A stretch of DNA of 5,721 bases from Gammaproteobacteria bacterium. Lineage in GTDB: Bacteria; Gemmatimonadota; Gemmatimonadetes; Longimicrobiales; Gaopeijiaceae. The stretch spans positions 1-5,721 of the forward strand of contig VYDD01000444.1 in NCBI GenBank assembly GCA_009843625.1, in the 5' to 3' direction. Of this stretch, positions 1-5,721 are shown piece by piece. Each line of letters starts with the position of its first letter. Within the stretch, counting starts at the first letter, position 1. Both the position numbers and the translations under genes were made by a program. The notes under the pieces were generated by a model. The model did not search any database, was not told the origin of the DNA, and saw only the letters and a list, made by a program, of their open reading frames with translations.

Positions 1-2707
1 CCGTCAACAGCGCGTCGTGCAGTTCGTCCGCATCCCGCGGATCGGGCCACACCTCCTCGCGCACGCGCTGGATCGCCGCCGGGTCGAGCGCGCCCAGCTC
101 GTCCGCGGAAGACGGCTCGAACGCGCGCCTTGTCTGCACCGCCCGCGCACGCCGCTCCTCCAGCGGGGCATCGTCCAGGAACGAATACGGGGCCGAGTTG
201 AGGATCTCGTGGCTGAGCACCGAGGGCTCGGGGGTGTCGCGCGTGACGTAGCGGATCTCGCCGGCGAACACCCGCCGCAGCACGGCGTCGAGCTCGCTCA
301 TCGCCATCGCCTCTTCCAGGCAATCGCGCATCGTCTGCCGGACCAGGGGATGATCGGGGATCTCGCGGTCGCCGCCGATGTTCTCCAGGCACGCGGCCGC
401 GTCCGGGAAGGCCGCCGCCATCAGGTCGTCGGCCTCCATGCGCTGCAACTGGGGCGGCACCTTGCGCCCCGCGCGGTTGCGCAGCACCGCCAGGGAGATG
501 GTCGCGTTCCAGCGCCAGCGCGTCGGGAAGACCGGCGAGTCGATCAGCGCCTGCACCAGCGTCCGCTCGAGCGTGTCCGGGTGCACGTAGCGGAAGACAT
601 CCTCCAGCGGAAACGAATGCTGAGGCCCGAGCGAGAGCAGCACGCCCTCCTCGGTGGCCGCGGCCTGAAGCTCGAAGTTGAACTGCCGGCAGAACTTCTT
701 GCGCAGCGCGAGCCCCCACGCCCGGTTCACGCGCGAGCCGAAGGGCGCGTGCAGGATCATCTGCATGCCCCCGGCCTCGTCGAAGAAGCGTTCGAGCACC
801 AGCGTGTCCTGCGTGGGCAGCGCCCCGAGGATGTGCTTCGCCTCCCGCAGATAGTGCTGGATCTGGCGCGCGGCCGAGTCCGAAAGCCCGAGCTCCTCGA
901 GCCACTTCGCGGCCGCATCCTCCTGCTCGCCGTCCAGGCGGGCCTCGACATCCGCGCGCAGCCCGGCCACCGCGGTCGACAATTCCGCGCTCCGGCCAGG
1001 CGCCTCTCCCAGCCAGAACGGGATCGTCGGCGGCTCCCCGTGCGCGTCCGCCACCCGGACGGTGCCGGAATTGACTTGGAGAATGCGCCAGGAGGTGTTG
1101 CCCAACTGGAAGATGTCGCCCGCGGAACTCTCGATGGCGAAGTCCTCGTTGAGGGTGCCGATGAAGGTCTCTTCGGGATCGAGCACCACCCGGTAGTCGG
1201 CGTTGTCGGGGATGGCGCCCCCCGCGGTGATCGCGGTGAGGCGCGCCGCGCGCCGGCCCTTGATGCGCCCGTTGACCCGGTCACGGTGCACCAGCGCCCC
1301 GCGCCGCCCGCGCCGGGTGACGAAGCCCTCGGCCACCATCTGCACCACCTCGTCGAAGTGCTCGCGCGCCAGCTCGCGGTACGGGTACGCGCCGCGCCAG
1401 AGATGGTAGAGGTCGTCCTCGGACCAGGGCTCGCACGCGGACTCGGCCACGGTCTGCTGCGCCAGCACGTCGAGCGGCTGCGGCATCATGACCAGCCGGT
1501 CCAGTTCCCCGTCGTTCACAGCGCGCACGAGCGCAGCGCACTCCACCAGGTCGTCGCGGGAGAGCGGGAACAAGCGGCCCTTCGGAGTGCCGCGCACGGT
1601 GTGCCCGGAGCGCCCCATCCGCTGCAGGAAGGTCGAGATCCAGCGCGGCGAGCCGATCTGGCACACCAGATCCACGTGCCCGATGTCGATGCCGAGCTCG
1701 AGCGACGCGGTGGCCACCAGCGCCTTCAGCGTGCCCGCGCGCAGCCGGTCTTCCGCGGACAGCCGCGCCTCCTTGGAAAGGCTCCCGTGGTGCGCCGTCA
1801 CGGCTTCCTCGCCCAGCCGGTCGGTGAGCCGGGCCGCGAGCCGCTCGGCCATCCGGCGCGTGTTGACGAAGACGAGGGTTGTCCTGTGGGCCTCGATCGA
1901 CTCGGTCAGCCGTTCGTAGACCTCCGACCATACCTCGTGCGACATCACCGCTTCCATCGGCGACGGCGGCACCTCGATGGCCAGGTCCATGGCGCGCCGG
2001 TGTCCCGCGTCGATGATTTCGCAGCGCTCCGGATCAATCTCCGCATCCCGGTTCTGGCTCCCCAGCAGGAAGCGCGCGACCTCGCCGACCGGCTTCTGGG
2101 TGGCCGAGAGCCCGATGCGCTGCAGGGGCCGGCCCACGACGTGCCCCAGCCGCTCCAGGCTGAGCGCCAGGTGCGATCCGCGGCGCGAATCGATCACGGC
2201 GTGGATCTCGTCCACGATCACCGTGCGCACGGTGCCGAGCATCGCGCGGCTGCGCTCGGCGGTCAGGAGCAGGTAAAGGGATTCCGGCGTGGTGACCAGA
2301 ATATGTGGAGGGGTGCGCAGCATGGCGGCGCGGCGCGAGGAGGGCGTATCCCCGGTGCGTACCGCGGAACGGATGCGGACGGCGGGCAGGCCCGCCCCCA
2401 CGGCGCGCTGGCGGATGGCGGCGAGCGGCTCCTCCAGGTTCTTGTGGATGTCCGCGCTGAGCGCCTTGAGGGGCGAGATGTAGAGGACGCGAACCTCGTT
2501 CTCGAGACCATGCTCGAGCCCTTCGCGCAGCAGCTCGTCGATGGCGTTCAGGAAGGCGGCAAGGGTCTTGCCGGACCCGGTCGGGGCGGCGAGGAGCGTG
2601 TGGCGGCCGTCGCGGATGGCGGCCCAGGCGCGCTCCTGGGCCGGGAGCGGCGGCCCCAGCGTCTCGGTGAACCAGCCGGCGACGATCGGGTGGAAGGGCA
2701 GGCTCAT
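1..2707 (-). CDS. lhr: Lhr-type ATP-dependent helicase (superfamily 2, DEIH box), N-terminal 902 codons; 3' end outside window
   Basis: The minus-strand frame from the ATG at 2705-2707 is open to the left edge. All SF2 helicase motifs are visible: Q-type glutamine near residue 24, Walker A APTGSGKT at 41-48, motif Ia SPLKAL at 79-84, DEIH at 166-169, SAT at 201-203, motif IV around LVFVNTRR at 278-285, motif V ATASLELGIDIG at 332-343 and motif VI QRMGRSGH at 362-369. A winged-helix and Lhr-core region follows, with the family-typical stretches HAPFGSRV at 653-660 and PYSFLDDAPLEERRARA at 840-856. Characterised Lhr proteins are ATP-driven 3'-5' single-strand translocases that unwind RNA:DNA and DNA duplexes and act in DNA repair. 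Long-form Lhr proteins are about 1,500 residues, so roughly 60% is present and the C-terminal domain lies beyond the window. FHPIVAGWF right after the ATG matches the usual Lhr N-terminus, which favours this start over an in-frame GTG at 2747-2749. No Shine-Dalgarno sequence is evident. No frameshift or missing motif is seen. Confidence 0.95.
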   Translation of the reverse strand, partial: MSLPFHPIVAGWFTETLGPPLPAQERAWAAIRDGRHTLLAAPTGSGKTLAAFLNAIDELLREGLEHGLENEVRVLYISPLKALSADIHKNLEEPLAAIRQRAVGAGLPAVRIRSAVRTGDTPSSRRAAMLRTPPHILVTTPESLYLLLTAERSRAMLGTVRTVIVDEIHAVIDSRRGSHLALSLERLGHVVGRPLQRIGLSATQKPVGEVARFLLGSQNRDAEIDPERCEIIDAGHRRAMDLAIEVPPSPMEAVMSHEVWSEVYERLTESIEAHRTTLVFVNTRRMAERLAARLTDRLGEEAVTAHHGSLSKEARLSAEDRLRAGTLKALVATASLELGIDIGHVDLVCQIGSPRWISTFLQRMGRSGHTVRGTPKGRLFPLSRDDLVECAALVRAVNDGELDRLVMMPQPLDVLAQQTVAESACEPWSEDDLYHLWRGAYPYRELAREHFDEVVQMVAEGFVTRRGRRGALVHRDRVNGRIKGRRAARLTAITAGGAIPDNADYRVVLDPEETFIGTLNEDFAIESSAGDIFQLGNTSWRILQVNSGTVRVADAHGEPPTIPFWLGEAPGRSAELSTAVAGLRADVEARLDGEQEDAAAKWLEELGLSDSAARQIQHYLREAKHILGALPTQDTLVLERFFDEAGGMQMILHAPFGSRVNRAWGLALRKKFCRQFNFELQAAATEEGVLLSLGPQHSFPLEDVFRYVHPDTLERTLVQALIDSPVFPTRWRWNATISLAVLRNRAGRKVPPQLQRMEADDLMAAAFPDAAACLENIGGDREIPDHPLVRQTMRDCLEEAMAMSELDAVLRRVFAGEIRYVTRDTPEPSVLSHEILNSAPYSFLDDAPLEERRARAVQTRRAFEPSSADELGALDPAAIQRVREEVWPDPRDADELHDALLT

Positions 2708-2750
2708 TGGCGAACCGTAACCCGGATGCCCGACACCGGCAACCGACACT

Positions 2751-2756
2751 AATATA
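2751..2756 (-). promoter_or_regulatory. Candidate -10 element for lhr, possibly shared with the divergent gene
   Basis: Read on the minus strand this is TATATT, five of six matches to TATAAT, about 44 bases upstream of the lhr ATG. It lies in the only AT-rich patch of the 174-base divergent intergenic region. The plus strand of the same patch reads TAATAT at 2750-2755 (four of six), so the element could also serve the divergent secreted-protein gene with a leader of about 120 bases. No convincing -35 box stands 16-18 bases upstream on either strand (the minus strand has ATCCCC there), so the call is weak. Confidence 0.35.
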
Positions 2757-2775
2757 CCTTGCGGGCGTCCATCGG

Positions 2776-2822
2776 GGATTCCGGACCTGGTACACGTCCT
2801 GGCGTCCGTGAGCGCGGAATCC
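2776..2822. repeat. 8-base inverted repeat in the leader of the secreted-protein gene
   Basis: GGATTCCG at 2776-2783 is mirrored exactly by CGGAATCC at 2815-2822, with 31 bases between them. The 7-mer GGCGTCC also occurs directly repeated at 2764-2770 and 2801-2807, and a small GGAC/GTCC stem (2783-2786 with 2796-2799) can form inside. This could be a leader-RNA stem or paired operator half-sites downstream of the candidate promoter. One such repeat can plausibly arise by chance in about 170 GC-rich bases, so function is only possible. Confidence 0.25.
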
Positions 2823-2871
2823 GGCTGTCGCTCGACGACGCGCTTCCCCGGGTCGCGATCTCTGCAACGTC

Positions 2872-2877
2872 AGGAGG
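2872..2877 (+). promoter_or_regulatory. Strong Shine-Dalgarno sequence setting the start of the secreted-protein gene
   Basis: AGGAGG, a perfect anti-16S match, ends four bases before the ATG at 2882. It fixes this ATG as the start. The reading frame stays open upstream to a GTG/ATG-poor region around 2759, but starts there would have no ribosome site and would place non-signal sequence ahead of an otherwise clear signal peptide. Confidence 0.85.
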
Positions 2878-2881
2878 ATCG

Positions 2882-3703
2882 ATGAAGTCAGCATGGTGCA
2901 TGGCCGCAGCTACCGCGGCCCTCTTGTTCTCGACCCCTCTCGCCTCATACGGGCAGGATCCGCCCAGACCGGCTGAACCGCTCGACACGCCCATCCTGCT
3001 GAGGCTGGCGCCACCCGAGGGGCAGGTATCCCGCTACGCCCACTCCACGCAGGCGGAAGTGGAGAGCCCGATGATGCCGTCAAGCCCTGTCATGACAATG
3101 CGCACGTATCAGACGCGGACCGTGGTCGGGGTGGCGGACGAGGTGATCCGACTCCGGACAACCATCGACTCGACCTCCACGGCAATGCCGATGCCCGTGC
3201 CCGGGATGGAGCTGCCGGATTTTTCCGGGAGTGCCATCACCACGGAAATGGATACACGCGGCCGGGTGCTCGGCGTCATCGACACCGAAGGCATGCCGGC
3301 GATCGCCGGATTCAACCCGGAGGACCTCCTCCAGCAGTCGGGCAGTTTCGTACTTCCCGAGGAGGAGGTCAGCCCGGGGGATTCCTGGACCCAGGACGTG
3401 CCGATGGACCTGCCCATGGGTCCCGGGGGATCGATGTCCATGGGGATCGCAACGACGTACACCTTCGTCGGGTTGGACGGAAGCCTCGCAACCCTCTCGT
3501 TCGAGGGGCCCATCGAGATGGATATGGAAGTGGCGGGCGGAGGCATGACGGCCACCGGAACCATGTCCGGCACCATGATCGTGGACCTCGCCGAGGGCCG
3601 ATTCCGGAGCCAGTCGACCCGCGCCAGCTTCGACGTGAGCATGGCCGGGATGACGATGGAGACGAACGTGACGACCACGATGGAACTCTTGCCCGGTCCC
3701 TGA
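2882..3703 (+). CDS. Secreted methionine-rich protein of unknown function (273 aa)
   Basis: The N-terminus MKSAWC followed by a hydrophobic AAATAALLF core and a PLASYG/QD junction looks like a Sec signal peptide cut near residue 24. The only Cys (residue 6) is too early for a lipobox, so this is probably a soluble exported protein rather than a lipoprotein. The mature part has no Cys and one His but 22 Met in about 249 residues, including five MxM motifs (residues 71-73, 102-104, 185-187, 213-215, 257-259) and a Met-Met at 64-65. The alternating pattern suggests beta strands. A GDSW motif at 166-169 followed by TTYTFVGL and a C-terminal strand-rich part recalls the layout of secreted DUF6263-like proteins; that is a resemblance from memory, not a confirmed assignment. 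No catalytic motif is recognisable. The gene stands alone: it diverges from lhr and converges on the gamma-glutamyltransferase gene. The start is fixed by the AGGAGG at 2872. Confidence 0.85.
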   Translation: MKSAWCMAAATAALLFSTPLASYGQDPPRPAEPLDTPILLRLAPPEGQVSRYAHSTQAEVESPMMPSSPVMTMRTYQTRTVVGVADEVIRLRTTIDSTSTAMPMPVPGMELPDFSGSAITTEMDTRGRVLGVIDTEGMPAIAGFNPEDLLQQSGSFVLPEEEVSPGDSWTQDVPMDLPMGPGGSMSMGIATTYTFVGLDGSLATLSFEGPIEMDMEVAGGGMTATGTMSGTMIVDLAEGRFRSQSTRASFDVSMAGMTMETNVTTTMELLPGP

Positions 3704-3709
3704 TCCGGA

Positions 3710-3754
3710 CCGCCGGGACATCGGGCACCGCCGCAGGCGGATCGGCACCGGCGG
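3710..3754. terminator. Possible bidirectional terminator: GC-rich nested hairpins between convergent genes
   Basis: The 61-base gap between the two convergent stop codons contains CCGCCGG (3710-3716) paired exactly with CCGGCGG (3748-3754). Enclosed within it is a smaller perfect hairpin, CCGCC-gca-GGCGG (3728-3740). The position suits a shared terminator, but neither strand has a T tract after the stem, so it is not a classical intrinsic terminator. Confidence 0.3.
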
Positions 3755-3764
3755 GAAGGTAAGT

Positions 3765-5273
3765 CTACTCCACGACGATCCCGTAGCCCTCGCGGCGCCG
3801 GTCGCCGCCGACGCGTCCCACGCGTGGCGCCACCACATGCACCCCGCCGAAGTACAGGCTCTGCTCGGGCCAGAGCGACAAGTCCCACTCCTCCGCGAGC
3901 GCTTCCATCGCCTCATCCGGGAATCCCGGCTCGATCTGGAGCTGTTCGCCGTCGAAGTGCATGCGAGGGGAGTTGGACGCCTCGTCGGGCGAGAGTCCCA
4001 GGTCGAGGAGGGACGAGACCACCTGGAACACCGCCGACGGGATTCGGTTGCTGCCCCCGGTGCCGAGCGCGGCGAGCACCTGGTCTCCCTCCAGCAGCAG
4101 AGTGGGCGACATCATCGACGCCACCCGGTCCCCCGGCTCCGAGGCGTGGAATCCGGCGGGGTGAAGATCGACTTCGCCCATCATGTTGTTGAAGTGAATG
4201 CCGGTTCCGGGAAGGAAATACGACGAGCCTGATCCGTTGGACATGGAGAGCGCGGCGACGTTGCCCTCGGCGTCGGAGGCGTTGAGATGGGTGGTGCCAT
4301 GCACGGCGTGGATCAACGGGGCATGGACGCCCTCCAGAAGCTCCGCGTGCGTGGGATCGCGCGGGACCGCCTCTCCTCCCCGGAGGCGGACCGCCTGTTC
4401 GAGCGCCCGCGCCGTCGCGGTCACGTGCGCGCGGCTTCCCCACGCGCAGCGCGACAGATCCGTCTCCTCCTGAAGCAGCAGGCGAAGCGCCATCAGCGAT
4501 CCACCCAGCGCCGGCGGCGGGTTGGTGAGGACGCGCCGCCCACGATAGCCCACCGAGAGCGGACGGCGTTCGATGACCTCGAATTGTTCGAGATCGGCCC
4601 GCGTCATCAGTCCGCCGCCCTCGAGCATGTCGCGTTCGATGGTCCGGGCGAAGTCGCCGCCGTAGAACCCCAGCGGATCGCGCGGCAGGGATTCCAGGAA
4701 GTCGGCCATCTCCGGGTTGCGGTGCAGCCGGCCCGCCGGTAGAACCCTTCCGTCATCCAGGAAGAGGGCGGTGCCTGCCGGCGAATCCCGCAGCACGGGA
4801 AACATCAGCTGAAGCGAGTCCGACACGAACGGGGTGATGACGGTGCCCGCCCGTGCGGCGGCGGCGGCGGGCGCAACCACCTCCGCGAGCGGGAGCCGTC
4901 CCAGACGCCGGTGCACATGCACCAGGCCCTTCAGGGTGCCGGGAACCGCAGCGGACGCCAGCCCGATGGTGAACTCCTGCGGGATATCCCCGAAGAGGAT
5001 GTCCACCGCGTAGAAGTCGCGATCTCCGTCGTCCGGGGGCCCGGGGTGCGCGCGGCCGGGAGCGGCGGCGATGAAGTCGAAGAGGATCTCCTCCCCCGCC
5101 GAGGTGCGCGCCAGCACGAAACCCGCGCCCGCCAGGCTCGCCATGGTGGGCTCCACGAACGTGCTGGTGAACGCCGCCGCCACGACCGCGTCGAAGGCGT
5201 TGCCCCCGGCACGGAGGATGTCGGCCCCGGCCTCGGAGATCAGCGGATGTCCGGAAGAGAGAAGTCCTCGCAT
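3765..5273 (-). CDS. Gamma-glutamyltransferase-family Ntn hydrolase, divergent, without signal peptide (502 aa)
   Basis: The protein starts in the family core (SSGHPLISEAGADILRAGG, then NAFDAVVAAA at 25-34 and VEPTMASLAGAGF at 40-52). The autoprocessing and catalytic site is GTTHLN at 326-331, so Thr327 should become the N-terminus of a 176-residue small subunit after self-cleavage, close to the usual size of about 190. The oxyanion loop GTGGSNR is at 404-410. Family members transfer or hydrolyse gamma-glutamyl groups, classically from glutathione. By eye alignment the Arg-Glu pair that binds the glutamyl carboxylate (E. coli Arg114) is Ile68-Ala69 in FDFIAAAP, and the Asp that binds the amino group (E. 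coli Asp433) is Gly366 in FNNMMGEVDL. SSMSP is SMMSP at 386-390. Substrate may therefore differ. An in-frame TGA 12 codons upstream, with no other start between, fixes the ATG at 5273, so no signal peptide is possible and the enzyme should be cytoplasmic, unlike periplasmic E. coli Ggt. No Shine-Dalgarno is seen. It lies 50 bases after the MATE gene and is probably cotranscribed. Confidence 0.9.
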   Translation of the reverse strand: MRGLLSSGHPLISEAGADILRAGGNAFDAVVAAAFTSTFVEPTMASLAGAGFVLARTSAGEEILFDFIAAAPGRAHPGPPDDGDRDFYAVDILFGDIPQEFTIGLASAAVPGTLKGLVHVHRRLGRLPLAEVVAPAAAAARAGTVITPFVSDSLQLMFPVLRDSPAGTALFLDDGRVLPAGRLHRNPEMADFLESLPRDPLGFYGGDFARTIERDMLEGGGLMTRADLEQFEVIERRPLSVGYRGRRVLTNPPPALGGSLMALRLLLQEETDLSRCAWGSRAHVTATARALEQAVRLRGGEAVPRDPTHAELLEGVHAPLIHAVHGTTHLNASDAEGNVAALSMSNGSGSSYFLPGTGIHFNNMMGEVDLHPAGFHASEPGDRVASMMSPTLLLEGDQVLAALGTGGSNRIPSAVFQVVSSLLDLGLSPDEASNSPRMHFDGEQLQIEPGFPDEAMEALAEEWDLSLWPEQSLYFGGVHVVAPRVGRVGGDRRREGYGIVVE

Positions 5274-5303
5274 GGCGCGGAATCTACTACGGCGGGCGGC
5301 CCG

Positions 5304-5316
5304 CTGTCACCGACAG
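5304..5316. other. Small perfect hairpin in the MATE-gamma-glutamyltransferase gap
   Basis: CTGTC-acc-GACAG forms a five-pair stem with a three-base loop, extendable by two more pairs past a bulged G (5301-5302 with 5317-5318). On the transcribed minus strand it lies just after the MATE stop and about 30 bases before the gamma-glutamyltransferase ATG. There is no T tract after it. It could protect or attenuate the message between the two genes, or be incidental. Confidence 0.25.
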
Positions 5317-5323
5317 GGCGCGC

Positions 5324-5721
5324 CTACACCACCGCCTGCCTCCACCGCCCCCGCCTGAACAGCACCGCGGCCACCACCGCCAGCGTCGAGAACGACACCG
5401 TCATCGCGATGAACACGCCGGTCGTCTCGAGTCCGCCCGGAAGCGACAGGCCCCAGGCGAGCGGGATCTCCCACAGCCAGAAGCAGAAGAAGTTGAGGAT
5501 CGTGGGCGTCCAGACGGCCCCCGCCCCGTTGAACGCCGCGGTGAGCACCATGCCGTAGGCGTAGAAGACGAATCCGATGGACACGATGCGGAGGCCCGTC
5601 ACACCGACGGCCGACGCCCCCTCGGTCCCGCCGAACAGCCCCACGATCGCCGGCGCGAAAGCGATGAAGAACACGCTGACCGCCCCGAGGAAGGCGAGGT
5701 TCATCTTGCATGAGATCCAGG
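5324..5721 (-). CDS. MATE-family multidrug/metabolite efflux transporter, C-terminal 131 residues; 5' end outside window
   Basis: The minus-strand frame is open to the right edge (it reads WISCK before the Met codon at 5702-5704), so that Met is internal, not the start. Counting from it, four hydrophobic segments are visible at about 2-24, 35-57, 66-88 and 95-116, matching the last four helices of a 12-helix MATE protein. Family-typical sequence includes AAFNGAG at 56-62, WTPTILNFFCFWLWEIPLAW at 65-84 and the terminal VLFRRGRW at 114-121 with a short basic tail. MATE proteins are inner-membrane antiporters that export organic cations or metabolites using a Na+ or H+ gradient. The cation- and drug-binding N-lobe is outside the window, so coupling ion and substrate cannot be judged. 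The stop codon at 5324-5326 is 50 bases before the gamma-glutamyltransferase start on the same strand, suggesting one operon with the transporter first. Confidence 0.9.
   Translation of the reverse strand, partial: WISCKMNLAFLGAVSVFFIAFAPAIVGLFGGTEGASAVGVTGLRIVSIGFVFYAYGMVLTAAFNGAGAVWTPTILNFFCFWLWEIPLAWGLSLPGGLETTGVFIAMTVSFSTLAVVAAVLFRRGRWRQAVV

Noticed and set aside
17..2752. A 911-codon open reading frame on the plus strand, the longest stop-bounded frame in the window.
   Set aside because: Its codons are exactly in register with lhr codons on the other strand, so it stays open simply because GC-rich lhr uses no TTA, CTA or TCA codon. The translation is an Arg/His/Gly/Pro-rich sequence with no domain, it begins with GTG and no ribosome site, and it is also open to the window edge. 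The minus strand has every helicase motif in order.
2759..2881. An upstream extension of the secreted protein by 41 codons.
   Set aside because: The frame is open, but the AGGAGG at 2872 and the clean signal peptide at 2882 support the downstream ATG.
2034..2894. A 286-codon minus-strand frame spanning the lhr start and the intergenic region.
   Set aside because: It is an out-of-frame shadow of lhr; its product is low-complexity Arg/Ala/Pro-rich sequence with no recognisable domain.
3080..3916. Minus-strand frames of about 260-280 codons opposite the secreted-protein gene.
   Set aside because: They have no ribosome site or domain and overlap both a gene with a strong Shine-Dalgarno and signal peptide and the end of the gamma-glutamyltransferase gene.
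4911..5558. A 215-codon plus-strand frame across the 5' end of the gamma-glutamyltransferase gene and the MATE gene.
   Set aside because: It is antisense to two well-supported genes and its translation has no coherent fold or motif.
5307..5711. A 134-codon minus-strand frame overlapping the MATE gene.
   Set aside because: It is shifted relative to the MATE frame and encodes Arg/Gly-rich sequence, while the MATE frame gives four clear membrane helices.

Overview
The window is dense, GC-rich bacterial DNA holding four protein-coding genes. From left to right these are: the N-terminal 902 codons of a large superfamily 2 helicase of the Lhr type (minus strand, running off the left edge); a small secreted methionine-rich protein of unknown function (plus strand); a complete gamma-glutamyltransferase-family Ntn hydrolase (minus strand); and the C-terminal end of a MATE-family efflux transporter (minus strand, running off the right edge). 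I see no rRNA, tRNA, CRISPR array, insertion sequence or phage gene.

The very high GC content, with codon choice so biased that lhr uses no TTA, CTA or TCA codon over about 900 codons, together with the style of the secreted protein, suits a GC-rich environmental Gram-negative lineage. Gemmatimonadota is a guess from general resemblance, not something the window proves.

Layout. The lhr gene and the secreted-protein gene diverge from a 174-base intergenic region whose only AT-rich patch (about 2750-2758) could supply a -10 element to both strands. The secreted-protein gene has a strong Shine-Dalgarno sequence; the other starts in the window do not. It converges on the gamma-glutamyltransferase gene across a 61-base gap that can fold into GC-rich hairpins but has no T tract. 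The MATE gene and the gamma-glutamyltransferase gene run in the same direction 50 bases apart, so they are probably one transcription unit with the transporter first.

How the genes may work together. Lhr is a nucleic-acid helicase with no visible link to its neighbours. The MATE/gamma-glutamyltransferase pair is the only likely functional unit. The hydrolase keeps the catalytic Thr-Thr-His and the Gly-Gly loop, but by eye it lacks the Arg and Asp that bind the glutamyl group in classical enzymes, and it has no signal peptide. It may therefore be a cytoplasmic amidase or transferase with a substrate other than glutathione.

I did not find a clearly new multi-gene system. The points most worth following are the altered substrate pocket of the hydrolase, its pairing with an exporter, and the methionine-rich secreted protein. 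The 911-codon open frame on the plus strand (17-2752) is an in-register antisense shadow of lhr, not a gene.
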